Positions 1-10,950 of a stretch of 64,000 bases of DNA are shown here, piece by piece. The DNA comes from Bathymodiolus brooksi (taxonomy: Eukaryota > Mollusca > Bivalvia > Mytilida > Modiolidae): contig OY804586.1 in the NCBI GenBank assembly GCA_963680875.1, forward strand, positions 53,478,203 through 53,542,202, written 5' to 3'. Below the pieces are notes generated by a model. The model did not search any database and was not told where the DNA came from. It saw nothing but the letters and a program-made list of their open reading frames with translations. Within the stretch, counting starts at the first letter, position 1; the number at the start of each line of letters is the position of its first letter. Made by a program: the position numbers and the translations under genes.

Positions 1-159
1 TTATCTAGGAACATGACGGAACTTGGACTTAGTGTAAGATATTATTATATCATGTTATCTAGGAACATGACGGAACTTGGACTTAGTGTAAGATATTATT
101 ATATCATGTTATCTAGGAACATGACGGAACCTGGACTTAGTGTAATATATCATATCATG
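1..159. repeat. 54-bp tandem repeat, cut by window start
   Basis: Three copies of a 54-bp unit begin at 1, 55 and 109, each opening with ttatctaggaacatgacgga. The third copy is diverged and slightly shorter. The period is a multiple of three, so one plus-strand frame stays open, but nothing else suggests coding. The array probably extends left of the window. Confidence 0.9.
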
Positions 160-333
160 CTAAGTAGGAAAATGAATCTGACTACGTCTTACCATAATAT
201 AATTTATATCACTATAAATAACTTATAAATCCTAGAACAATCACCAAGCAGTTTCAGCTGTAATATATACCTGTTGCAGCGTACTTTGCATTTGATTTAG
301 ATTGAAAATATATAAAATTCATGTCCATGAACT

Positions 334-339
334 TTTATT
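334..339 (-). promoter_or_regulatory. Poly(A) signal AATAAA for the minus-strand gene
   Basis: A canonical AATAAA on the minus strand lies about 125 nt downstream of the stop codon at 462-464. This fits the end of a short 3' UTR, with cleavage expected around 310-325. It supports the exon at 462-610 being the last exon. Such hexamers also occur by chance in AT-rich DNA. The stretch 160-333 holds nothing else that I can see. Confidence 0.5.
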
Positions 340-461
340 TGAAATTAGCCAATTTTTTCTACAAAATATAAGACACTGGGTCTTTGGCAGAAAAATATGG
401 TAAGGTTTTCACAGAGAATTTATAGACACAAAAGATATTTAAATTATTTGTAGATTCTCAT

Positions 462-610
462 TCATAAGAAAAAATGCAAACCCTTTCTTTGATCTTTTTC
501 ATTAGCAAGAGTTGTCTCCTTTTGATCATTCATAGGAGTAATCTCCCCTGTAGGCGATACTTGAAACTCTGATGGAGGTGGTGTATCATCCGAGTCAGAA
601 TTATGTTTAT
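462..610 (-). CDS. Putative last coding exon of the large phosphoprotein-like gene
   Basis: On the minus strand a tttgcag acceptor (AG at 612-611) is followed by an exon that continues the frame of the large exon at 2254-6358. That exon ends one base into a codon, and this one completes an Asp codon. The frame then gives about 48 residues starting DKHNSDSDDTPPPSEFQ and ending GLHFFL at a TGA (462-464). The acidic, Ser/Pro-rich composition matches the upstream exon. A poly(A) signal lies at 334-339. No convincing donor is visible before the stop, though use of a weak GT cannot be excluded. The exon is too short for simple ORF finding; the call rests on splice phase and context, not homology. 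Confidence 0.6.
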
Positions 611-663
611 CTGCAAAATATTAAATTATTCGCATGAATTTCAAAAACTGGTTACAGTTGTAG

Positions 664-745
664 ATGGTTAACACCACTTTCGGTAATATTTCGGTAATAT
701 GTCAGACTCAGTCTGTTTTATTGGAGAAAGCTGGATACTAGTGAA
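664..745 (-). mobile_element. SINE fragment, degenerate 3' part
   Basis: Recognised by the inverted 3' segment of the window's common SINE: ggttaacaccactttc, then a diverged form of the conserved core ending at ttttattggagaaag. The tRNA-like head is missing. Confidence 0.6.
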
Positions 746-854
746 GGTTCCTAGAGCTCAGAGAGGGAGACAAGTTGTTAGTATTTTACTATCTCAGTGC
801 ATCTTAAATCTGGCCTGATTAGAGGTGAGAGTGGTCTTATAAAAGAGGAACTAC

Positions 855-932
855 TGTATTCTAGTTTTCTCCATCAATAAAACAGACAGCTATAATATAA
901 CTGAAATATTATTGAAAGTGGCATCAAACTTG
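855..932 (+). mobile_element. SINE fragment, 3' end
   Basis: Contains ccatcaataaaac, tataactgaaatatt and ttgaaagtggcat in the same order and spacing as full SINE copies (compare 25874-26132). It is 5' truncated, as expected from target-primed reverse transcription. Confidence 0.7.
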
Positions 933-1459
933 ATTTGCTTTTAAGAAAAATCATATAGATACATACATGTACAGTAACTCCATTATTTTGCCTTCCGATA
1001 AATCGCAAACCTCCAAAAACCGTCATCAATTCTTGGTGAAACGATTTCTGTAAATGTTAAATACCTCACTATAACGTGTAACTGTTTAATGCCACTTTGT
1101 AATGTTACATAAAGAGCTGATCGAGACAATCAAAATGGTGATCTGATTTTGAAAATTAGTCAAGATTTTCAAGATTGTAATTTTACTACTGTATTGATTT
1201 TTTACAACTATCAGATTTATGCTATTTGAAGAAAATAATCATATTTTCTTTAGAATATTTACCTAGAGTAAAATGCAAGATTTATGAAAAAATAAGCAAA
1301 ACAGAAATTTTTTCTAATATTCCTAGACAGTACAATCTGAAAACGGAACAATACACAAATAAATGTTATTTGATAAGTGTTTTATTTTGGTCATTATATA
1401 ATAATACAGTATTATATATTTTATAGCAATAAAACTTGCTGACCATTGTACAGTAAATC

Positions 1460-2200
1460 TGATCAAATATTTCGGGTAGTGGACAAAAAATGTCAATTAC
1501 AGCATCCCCTTAACCCCCCCCCCCCCCCAAAAAAACCAACACCGGACAAACATATGGAGGCCCTATTTAAATACTGATGAAATATTTTGAGTAGTGTATC
1601 AGACAGGCAACAGCAACATGCCCACCCCACCTCCTCCCCTCCCAAAAAAAAAACAAAAAACACACACAAGACAAACAAATGGAGGCCCTATTTAAAGCGG
1701 CATTTGCAATAGTGCCTACCGACAAAATTTGTGGGCGGAGCTTATCATAAAAAATCCCCATTGATATGAACAGCATATTTATGAAACTGTATGTCATATG
1801 ACCAACATGACCTAAAGGTCACATACCTCAGAAATTTGAATTTCTGATGTGATTTTCGTAGTTTTTAGAATGATGAAGAATTGAAGAATATTATTTTTAA
1901 TAAGACTGAAAGTTTCGTAGGGAGGAACACTAGTAACCATGCCTGTAACACCTTTTGTTCCAAAAGTAACTGTGAAACTATGCAACATTGTTTTTCCATC
2001 CTCGAGATAACCGTGGTCAAAATAATGAACAATCTGAATGTTGGCTCCGCACACAGCTATTTATACCTCCAGTCCCAGTTTAAGTACTGATAAAATATTC
2101 TAAGTAGTGGTTCAGACAGGTTACAGCAACACCCCCCCCCCCCCCCAAAGAAGGGGAAAAAACACGACCAATATATGGAGGCCCTATTTAAGTACTTTTT
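1460..2200. repeat. Poly(C)-bearing repeat, three copies in the intron
   Basis: Copies at about 1460-1567, 1568-1695 and 2080-2195 share 'gatgaaatattttgagtagtg', 'cagacaggcaacagcaac', a run of C then A, and 'atggaggccctatttaa' (small differences between copies). The first two are adjacent. The third ends about 60 bp inside the intron from the donor of the 4.1 kb exon. The C runs are about 15 bases long. Confidence 0.8.
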
Positions 2201-2253
2201 GAGGTTCTATTTAAGAACTTTTTCAGGCCTTATTTTAAGTACTGAGTACCTAC

Positions 2254-5200
2254 CATCATTTTGTTCCTTAACATCTTCTGTGGCTACTACATTTTCTTCT
2301 TTCGTCAACGTCACTTTCTGATTTTCTGATTGCAACTCTACATGTTCCTGTGATGATGTCACTTCCTGTTCACTGGTATCATTACTACTTTGCTGTCGTT
2401 TTGGCGTCATGTGGGGACTAATTGCATGGAACGACACCTCTGACGCGAAGCTGACACTCTTCCTCTTTCCGTTGAGTTCTTTCTCAGTAGAATCGATGCT
2501 TGACGAATCTTTTTCTTCGGTTTTATGACGCATTTTTACAACAGTTTTTTCAACGTCTTCCGCCTGTTTTTCCTCAAGATAAAACACAACAGGCTCTTCC
2601 TCATTTTCATCATTTTTACATAAGAAATAGTCCCCTGTTTCATCCTGTAGTAATATGATCTCCTCACATGCGTAAGAATGACGATTCTTTTTACGATTGT
2701 CTTTGGATTGTTCTTCTTGTTGTCCAAGGTCAAATGGATCAGACAATGACCTAGATCGTAAGAACTGTCTTTTTCGAAGACAAGATTTCAGCGGCTTTTT
2801 ATCAAAGTTCGGGAAAAAACTTCCACTCCCAGATGACCCAGATTCACTGGATAATTGAATGTGATAGTTAAAATTACGTCTCCTGATAACAACTTCCTCG
2901 TTTTCCCATCCTTCCACATGACCAGATTCATGACCTTTACAGCAATTGACACAATATGCGTTGCCATAGAGATAATCATTTTCATGATGGCATAAATCTC
3001 TTTCGGGAGATGAAATAGGTGTTTGTTCTTCTTGTAAAGCATAGAGGTGTTCCAAACTATTTGATGAAGAGTGACTAGTATTGCTATTGGAGTTAGGACT
3101 TTTTACAGTTTTAGTTTTTCCTTTCTTATCAATATTTCCAGGATGTAATTCGTTAGCATAACGTTTCACTTTCTTGTCAGTTGATTTTGACGATTTCCAA
3201 TGCTGCCTTTGTCCTTCTGAATTTTGAGGTAAACTTGTATTGCCACTATCACTTAAATTATCATTTAAGTACTCTCCCTTGTGAGTATTTTCCACATGTG
3301 GAGGATAGAAAATGAGTCTCTCAATATCATTTGTTGGACTACTGTTATGGGCACATCTATCACTATAGCCAGGATCAATACCTGATGACGTTGAACTAGT
3401 GAATCCACTGCTACTCGATCCAGATTCAGCACAATGACGAACTAAATTAGAATTATGTGACCTGGCTGGTGCTGAATGTGACCTATGACCCTTACCTCTA
3501 CATTTCGAGTTACTACGGCAACATTGAGACAAATTGTCAAATGAGTTCTTACTACTCAAACTCTTCGTAACCTTGTTAGCGTCAACGACTGTTGGAATAA
3601 AGACTGGCACCGGCATCGCTATTGGCAACGGATCAAATAGGGAAATAATTGACCCGTCATCAAGTCGTTCTTCATGCTGCTTCATTTCTATAAAACTCAA
3701 ATCTGGTAAAGATTTGTGTGAATAAAATAAAGATTTTGCTTGCAAACCAGAGAGAGGCTTTTGTTTTCTAGTAGCCGAATCGGCACTTTTAGATCGTGGA
3801 ATTTGTCCAGTTTTGGACTTAGCACAGTCGTGATGAGGGAGGATGTTGTCAATTTCTTTAAAATCGTGAGAGATGAGTTTCAAAATGTCACTTCTATCTA
3901 ATGAATTTGCAGGGGTCTCCTTGTTTAAAGATGCTGAGGGTGCCCGAGATCGGTCTTTAACAACTGTTTCTGGAATCACTGGTTTTCCCTCCAAAGTTGG
4001 TGTCGTCTGCTGTCCATATTCTTTTGTATTATCCATCAGTTCATGAACCACGGTTTGTATCCCACAATCCCTTGCACTTGGTGGAAACTGTGTTCCAAAA
4101 TTTTTTGTTCCACACCACAGAGTCACAGTTGAAGGAGAGATAACTGTGTCCTTTGTTTTCATAAAACTTTCTGTTTGACAACTTTTGTGTTTTTTATTTT
4201 CTAATTTATCTTTATCCAACCAATCAAGAATACGCTTATTTGTATAATAACCGAGTTTCCCATCTTTGCTTACTAGATGGCTATTCACCATCGTATTACT
4301 GCTGTTCGAGTCGCCATGACAAAATTCACAATGGTGAGACGCATTCGCTAACTTTTGATCTTTACATATTACGTTATGAAATAAAATTTGTTCAATATTT
4401 GCCATGCATTCCGGTGAAACTGGATTAGACTGGTTTCTTACTCGCTGGTATAGGTCTAACAAATATGCTGAATGACGTTTGCAATGAAAACTTTCGGCTA
4501 TTTTTTGTATGTCGTGCCCATGGCAACCAAGAGAAGATCCTGACTGCCATGTGCGTAAACATATATCAGGCATGCTCCTACTTCGAGATGGATCTAAAAT
4601 ATTGTCTAATTTTCCCAGTTTCTTTAAACTTTTCACCTGTTTCCATGATGTTACAGCTTTTTGTCTTGACCTTGATCTCGAAGGTGAACTATGACTTTCA
4701 ACACAAGAATTATTGAGATGACAAGCAAAACACATTTTTTGTGCAATTCTAAGTTGTCTCCCTTTAGTTGGTGATAATCTCCTGGTTGTTCCCTTAGTAG
4801 GGGAGGTAATTGGTTCACTACACGGTTTTTCATCAGAAAAATCACTAGATACAGACAACTCGCTGGCCTGTTCTTGTAATGCTGTAAGTGTCTGAAATTT
4901 GGCAAGTCTGTTGCCAACTTGTGGTTTCTTGTGGAAGGCATTCCCTGCCATACAAATATGAAAGCTTTCTGATGATTCATCACCAACATCTTCATTTGAA
5001 CAAACGTTTACATGATTTTGATTATACCCATTCTGACCTTGACTGGAACAGTTAGAATTCATTGAATTACTTTGTTCAGAATAAGATTCGGTGTGACCTT
5101 GAGAACCGTCAAAAGACAGAAAGTATTCCTCCTTCCGCGGGAAACAGTCTAAATTTAAATTCCCGTCACTAGACGTATGACTGTCGGATAGATCTAATCG

Positions 5201-6358
5201 ACCTTTATCCTTTGTGACCTTGTCAAGGCTGTCTGTGGAATCTTCTTGTGAGACCATCTGGACATCACCAGACAATGGCGGTGTAAATAACGGATTGTCG
5301 CTAAAATCTAACATATCGCTAGAACACATCATTTCACGTTCACTCGTCGAGACATCCATTGTAGAATGGCGGCTACATGAAATTTCTGATTCATCCGGGC
5401 AAAATAATTCATTACCTTCTTGATTTACGACGCCTGACGATTTTACATTTTTAAAACTTAAATAACTTCCTGTTACCATGTTGGGAAACTCCATTGCAAC
5501 CGATGTATCAACGCATGCACAATTCAACGCTGGAGAAGACTCGCGTAAATTTGTGTCAAATTGCACTGTAAAATCCTCATCGTAAAAATAGTCATTATTG
5601 CAGCCTTCTTCCTGTGATGTGCCACCTGGTGGCAAGCTTGTACTACTGTTATCACAATCGCTGGAGTCAGTCTTCCTGATGATTTTCTTATCACAATTAT
5701 TCTGTGAAGTTTTTGAGCTAAGCGAACAATTATCTAGACCACTTTTGTCGTCAGTTCTAAAATTTTTGTGATCGGGACTATTATGCAAATTTTTTGAGAT
5801 AATGTCATTTTCTTGTGAATCGCATGAGAAACATTTTTTGGTGGGAGAAACGTCTTTCCGATTTGCAGCGTTATTTTTGTTAGCTTCCTGTTTGATTGAC
5901 GACCACGTTCTCGTCGGACTACTTCCTGGTGATGTGGAAGATGAGGAACTACTATGTCCAGAATTTGAATTAGATTTAAGCTCCATATTTTCAACACTTG
6001 TCTTTTTCACACTTGCCCAAGTTTTTAATCCACTATGCTGAAACTCGCCCGATGTTGAACATTCACTACTTCCACTTGACGAGGATGATTTCTTCTCCTT
6101 TTTAGGCGACATTTGTTGCCAAGTGACAGGATTAGACACAAATTTTAAGTCTGGTTTATTTAGGATCTTGTTTGTTATTACTTTAGAATTGTCAACTGGT
6201 ACTTGGACATTTTCAGTTTCAATTTCATCTTTCCTCTCATTGGTCAATTGATTATCGCATATCTTTTCTTCCATGTTTGCTATGTTGAATTTAATTGGTT
6301 GGTTGAGGTTGTCTGTAATTACATGGGTTCCTCCTGCCCAGGCCTTGCCAACCAATCC
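2254..6358 (-). CDS. 4.1 kb internal exon of a large Ser-rich, probably disordered protein
   Basis: A single open frame of about 1,368 codons lies between a tttgcag acceptor (AG at 6360-6359) and a gtaggtac donor after 2254. No ATG is needed at the 5' end, so upstream exons must exist but were not found here. The sequence is rich in Ser, Asn, Asp and Lys, with no membrane segment, signal peptide or globular domain that I recognise. Visible features: RSRS- and KS-type basic phosphosite clusters (SRSRSMPD, RSRSLSDPFD, SKSADSATR), four paired-Cys motifs (CFSC near 5830, CFAC near 4728, CEFC near 4325, CVNCC near 2950), and KSVSF at 2447-2461, which fits the RVxF docking motif for protein phosphatase 1. 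This looks like a scaffold or regulatory phosphoprotein, which is inference. A RUSC-like adaptor was considered but no RUN or SH3 domain is present. Long, constrained-looking sequence among repeats makes a real host gene likely. Confidence 0.85.
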
Positions 6359-6364
6359 CTGCAA

Positions 6365-6829
6365 ATAAAACCAAATATGTAAATCATAAAATCATGTGAC
6401 AGAGTGTTGATTGACAGAAAATTTACAAGTCTTAATCTAGCTAAACTGTTATACTGTAGTCCCTCTATGTAGATCGACTCATTCTGCAATGAAAAAGTGG
6501 CCTTACAAGAGTGGCGCCTCTCTTGAAGGGGACATTCTTACTATTAAATCTGTATTTCAACCGTGATGATGCAATGTTAACTCTTAATTTCATTAGTACA
6601 GACAGAGATATAGGGTGATAAATCATGGTGGTCAGGCAGATGAAATTTTCTGTTTCATTTTTGCAATGAATTTGAATCACCCAAGACACACATTCATTGG
6701 TGTTCATTTATTTAGGGGGGGTGGGTACTGTGTAAATGCCACTTTCAACAATTATCGGTCACCTGCTTTGAACGGCCAGTTTGAAATACTTTATTTAAAT
6801 TGGTTGGTTGATTGATTGATTATCTATTA
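6365..6829. other. No gene seen; upstream intron flank with SINE scrap
   Basis: AT-rich sequence upstream of the 4.1 kb exon, presumably intronic. A short SINE-tail scrap (gtaaatgccactttcaac, about 6733-6750) follows a short G run. Short (TTGG)n/(ATTG)n repeats near 6800-6822 border the next SINE. Confidence 0.5.
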
Positions 6830-7083
6830 GGTTTATGGTTTATGGTGTTTAATGCCACTTTCAACAATATTTCAGTTATATCGTGGCGGTCAGTTTAATC
6901 GGTGGAGGAACCTGGAGTTCCCGGAGATAACCACTGACCTGTCACAAGTCACTGACAAACTTTACCACATAATGGTGCATTGAGTACTACTCGCCATGAG
7001 TGGGATTCAAACTAACAATGTTAGTGGCGATACTGGTACTGATTGCATAGGTAGGTATAAATCCAACTACAATACGATCACCC
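6830..7083 (-). mobile_element. tRNA-derived SINE, near full length
   Basis: Read on the minus strand: a tRNA-like head with a diverged B-box region, a middle part (cataatggtgcattgag side), the conserved core (gaacctggagttcccgg here, inverted), and the 3' segment gtggcattaaacaccataaacc. The tail abuts (AACC)n-type sequence. This is one of more than twenty copies in the window. Confidence 0.85.
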
Positions 7084-7380
7084 CAATTCAATTAGAGTTT
7101 GCAGAAACTTCATTATACTTATGTTTAATAATAACATGAATTAATCAAAAATAAAAAAAAACATCACCATGGATAAATCTGTTATTACAAATAATGTTTT
7201 ATTTCTTTGTAATGTCAGTCACTTTATTCCTTTGTTTGTTACGAAAAACAAATTAGCAAAGACTTTGTGCCATGCTGTGCAATTTCCCAAATTTGTTTTA
7301 TACAATACATGCAGTCAGGGATGCTAAAAATTCATTTCAATTGTATGCATTTATTTAATATTGCAAGGAAAGCTATCAGG

Positions 7381-7638
7381 GGTAGGGTAAGGGTTATCGT
7401 GGTTTACAGCATTTTCAACAATATCACCATTTTATCGTGAAGGTCAAGTTTTATTGGTGGAGGAAACCAGAGTACCCTGAGAAAACAACTGACCTGCCAC
7501 AAGTCACTGACAAACTTTATCACATCATGTTGTATAAAGTACACCTCGCCATGATAGCGATTCTAACTCACAACTTTAGAGGTGTTAGGAACCGATTGCT
7601 AAGCCAGTTGAGAAAATCAAATCCAACTACCATGGGAT
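7381..7638 (-). mobile_element. tRNA-derived SINE, near full length, telomere-like tail
   Basis: Same family and order as the copy at 6830-7083. The plus strand opens with gggtaagggttatcgtgg, i.e. the SINE 3' tail ends in CCCTTACCC-like sequence, then the core (gaggaaaccagagtaccc) and the head ending near ccaactaccatggg. 7084-7380 is AT-rich with nothing supported. Confidence 0.85.
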
Positions 7639-7670
7639 GATCTATGACAGTATAATCATATCATGATTTT

Positions 7671-8745
7671 AAATAAATTCTTACTGTAATTTGATTTCCC
7701 CTATCTGAACCCCAATTATAATATCCTGATTTAAAATAAATTCTTGCCCATTTGGTATCTTCAAACTCTATTTCTGTAATATGATTTCCCCTATCTGAAC
7801 CTCAATTATGCCAGCCATGATGAAGGTTATACAATTCTTCCTGTAATTTGATTTCCCCTATCTGAACTCCACTTATGTCAGCCATGAGGAAGGAGACATA
7901 CAGTCTCTGGTCAAAAGTATTCCGACAAAATGATTTTTTACTATATATTTCATGTAAAACCACATTTTTTAAAAACATTATTCCAAAGTCGACTCTTGTT
8001 TGATTTTGATGATTTTTTTACCAACAAAAACAGAATTAAATGTAGTTTTACACTGTAATTTTTGCATAGATTTATAATCTATAATTTTTATGAGTTCACA
8101 ATTTAAACACAAAACTAAATTTTGAACATCAAAAATACAATACAATGATAGTACATTTGAAGACAAATAATTTAAGTTTGTGTTTAAATCATGAACATTT
8201 AAAATATTTTAAAATATTCACAGAAAACTATGTACGTGCTCGCTTCTGTTGGTAAAAATTTCATCAAAATCGAACAAGAATTGACTTTGGAATAATGTTT
8301 TAAAAAATTGTGGTTTTATATGAAATATATAGTAAAAAATCATTTTGTCCGAATACTTTTGACCAGAGACTGTACATCTTGTTATACAATTAAACCTGTA
8401 TTTAGCAACCACCTGTCTTATGTGACCCTAATTCAATATTCCCTTAGACATTATTTGACAAATCATTAAATTCTTACTGTAATATGATTTCCCCTATCTG
8501 AACCCCAAATATAAAGAAAGATATTTAAATAAATAAATTCTTACACTTTCCCCTATCCAAGGACGTATATAGAATATCCTTCTTATATAGGACGTATATA
8601 GAATATCCTTCTTATATACGTCCTTGCCCTATCTGAACCCCAATTATAAAAAAAGATATTAAATAAATAAATAAATTCTTACTGTAATTTAATTTGCTTT
8701 CCCCTATCTGAACCCCAATTATGTCAGCCATGATGAAGGAAACAT
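7671..8745. repeat. Degenerate local repeat, split by a MITE
   Basis: At least six scattered copies of a roughly 60-90 bp motif carry tgatttcccctatctgaac, often followed by ccaattatgtcagccatga and a gaagga/gaaac segment (near 7690, 7785, 7850, 8485, 8630, 8700). The copy near 7850 is interrupted by the MITE at 7899-8374. A short inverted repeat (ggacgtatatagaatatcc and ttatatacgtcc) lies at about 8571-8628. Confidence 0.7.
7899..8374. mobile_element. Tc1/mariner-type MITE with ~135-bp TIRs
   Basis: Terminal inverted repeats run about 135 bp from each end, starting TACAGTCTCTGGTCAAAAG and ending with its complement. The arms (7899-8035 and about 8240-8374) differ at only a few positions. A TA dinucleotide flanks both ends, and the CAGTC start is usual for Tc1/mariner relatives. 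The middle is AT-rich with no transposase, so the element is non-autonomous. Confidence 0.85.
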
Positions 8746-9261
8746 ATATCATGTTATATAATTAAGTTTTTCTCCCTCATCAGTATAACAGCACAGATTC
8801 CTATGTTCCTGTGTTATGTAATAAAACTGATAATACAGGACCATATTACTTTAAAAAGAAGATGATGAGCAACATACATATTGGCTTCATTCCAAACTTC
8901 CTAATTCTATTTTATTAATAGAAATCAGATGAGAGAATATAAGAGACCAACCATTTAATTAACTTTTATAGGAAGGGATCATGTCCCCCCCCCCCCCCCC
9001 CCCCCAACCAGAAAAAAACATTTTACATGCAGTTTTGTTGACATGCAAAAACAGTATATTTCTTCAAATTTTATTAAGGTACTTTTTTTATATATTTTGA
9101 TGGCGACTTTCTCAATGCGAAATTGCACTCAAATTATGGTTAAGGTACTGACCATTTAATTAACTTTTATAGGGGTCATGTTCTCCACCCCCCCCCCCCC
9201 CCCCCCCCCCAAATTTTCTTTGTAAATTATAGGACCAGATTTTTTTCATCTTTATGTCTCC
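8375..9261. repeat. AT-rich DNA with duplicated poly(C) repeat
   Basis: Two copies of a repeat reading accatttaattaactttta, then ggatcatgt or gggtcatgt and a long C run, lie at about 8948-9006 and 9138-9212. The C tracts are about 22 and 25 bases. No gene is seen. Confidence 0.7.
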
Positions 9262-9400
9262 TCTCAGTGATTTGTGACAGGTTGGAGGTTTTCCCTGGGT
9301 ACTCTGGTGTCCTCCATAAATAAAACTGACTGCCACAATATAACTGAAGTATTGTTGAAAGTGGCATTAAACACCATAAACCAAAAACCAAACCAAAAAA
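9262..9400 (+). mobile_element. SINE, 3' half
   Basis: Starts in ctctcagtgatttgtgacag, continues with the core gttttccctgggtactctgg and the 3' segment gtggcattaaacacc, then an ataaaccaaaaaccaaacc tail and an A run. The tRNA head is absent. Confidence 0.85.
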
Positions 9401-10135
9401 AAAAAAAACTCACCTTAAAATCAAAGAATTTCATCTCACAAAAAAATCACTGACGTCAGCGATGAACCCAACAAATGAATGTATTGTAATTGTCTCTTAA
9501 AGCAGTAAAAGCAATTCTTTTCATGGCTATACACAGCGGTCAATATATTGTCTACAGTACGCAGGATTGATTTTTTTTTAACAAAGTCTTTTTCTGGCAA
9601 ATTATTGAATTAGGTCTAACGAAGGATTGTTCTGTCACATTTGAACACACATAAGTATGTAGTATATGCATAAACAAATAGTACGAATTGTATAAAAAAT
9701 AATACTACTGACTTTGAGAAAATTTATCCAACAAAAAATATCACAGTATTGTTTTCTCACACGCACAAAAAAAAATATGTGAATTACTCCAAACACAAAT
9801 TTACATTCATCATTCAATTATTCCAAGCTAGCTTAATTAAAACATAAATATCTAATGTTCAACATTATTTTTGTCATTTAGATCAAATTCCATTCCATAC
9901 ACACATCCACACAAACAAACAATAACAAATCCAAAAATGATGTTTAATTCAAGTTTTTCTCAATATATCCATATAGTTTTCATCAAGAATTCAATCCCCA
10001 CATGTAAAAAAAAATCCACACATTAACCAGTCATTATTGATAAGTCAACCCATGGCTGTATGTAGTATGTAACACTACAGGTCAATGACAAGCTAATTTT
10101 TTTTATTTTTGCTGATGTGCTTGGAATATGGAAGG
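9401..10135. other. AT-rich stretch, no gene seen
   Basis: Low-complexity AT-rich sequence with scattered A and T runs. I see no open frame of interest, RNA gene or clear repeat here. Confidence 0.5.
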
Positions 10136-10370
10136 AACCGAATTCCAACTTTTTTGTTAATACATTGTAAATTAGAAGTATACAAAGTAAAAATAAAAAA
10201 ATTCCTGTGAAAAATATCAAGATTCAATTTTCAAATTTCTTCACAACATGTAATCCTGAGCGAAATTCCAAGTTTTTTGTTAATACATTATAGAACCACA
10301 CAAAATTATATAAAAAAATTCTCGTGTAAAATATCTAGATTAAATTTTCAAATCTATTCACAACAATTTA
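10136..10370. repeat. ~120-bp tandem duplication
   Basis: Two adjacent diverged copies (about 10136-10255 and 10256-10370) share attccaa-ttttttgttaata, then a (t)aaaaaattc segment, and atttcaaatt/attttcaaat with a ttcacaac end. Moderately diverged, so old. Confidence 0.65.
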
Positions 10371-10950
10371 AAATCCACCCGCAAATGTAAAATTAAGTCA
10401 CATATAATGAACTTATAGGAAACAAATTCCAAGTGCATAACATCAGTTGAGAGGTAGACACAAATCAACAAGAACTATCTCATTCTGTATGCAGAGGGGA
10501 TAGAGATTCTTGGCTGGTTGCCAGAACTGACTAATAATTACTTAGCATGTATATTGGTACATAGCCAGCATTCATTTACACAGGAGAAAATTAATTCATA
10601 ATTCTTTATTGACCTTTTCCTCCAAATCTATAATATAATTAAGGTCGCGGTAATTTAATTTTTGGAATAAAATTCTGTATTACAATGTCAACATGGGAAA
10701 GTTACGGAGGGTAATATCTTATTCTAAATTTACATGTTGTTAGAAATAACATAAAAAAAACCTTCACATCCACCCACCCTCTCACTCATACCTTCATAAG
10801 ACATTAGCCAAGGTATACATCTGCTACTGAACTGAAAACATGAACATTGCATTATATTGGCTAACATTAGATATTATCAGTCATCTACAGTTCAAATTAA
10901 TATCTGCCAGTTTCATAAGAGATGTAAAATCAAATTTTTTGTCAAAAAAT
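10371..10950. other. Unique AT-rich flank of the minisatellite
   Basis: No gene or recognisable repeat. The sequence ends in gtcaaaaaatggaa and passes abruptly into the minisatellite. Confidence 0.5.

Larger units (their letters stand above)
611..2253 (-). other. Intron of the minus-strand gene
   Basis: The donor reads GATG/gtaggtac at 2254/2253 and the acceptor tttgcag ends at 611. The 1,643-bp intron holds two SINE fragments (664-745, 855-932), three copies of a poly(C)-bearing repeat (1460-2200), and otherwise AT-rich DNA (935-1459) with no supported feature. An open frame at 1812-2054 on the minus strand is discussed under findings. Confidence 0.6.

Noticed and set aside
2254..6358. RUSC1/RUSC2 orthologue
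   Set aside because: Considered because of Ser-rich N-terminal style and KSVSF; no RUN or SH3 domain and no motif I can verify, so no name given.
6359..6364. Start codon of the large ORF at 6364
   Set aside because: The first codon there is TTG, overlapping a consensus tttgcag splice acceptor; the exon is internal.
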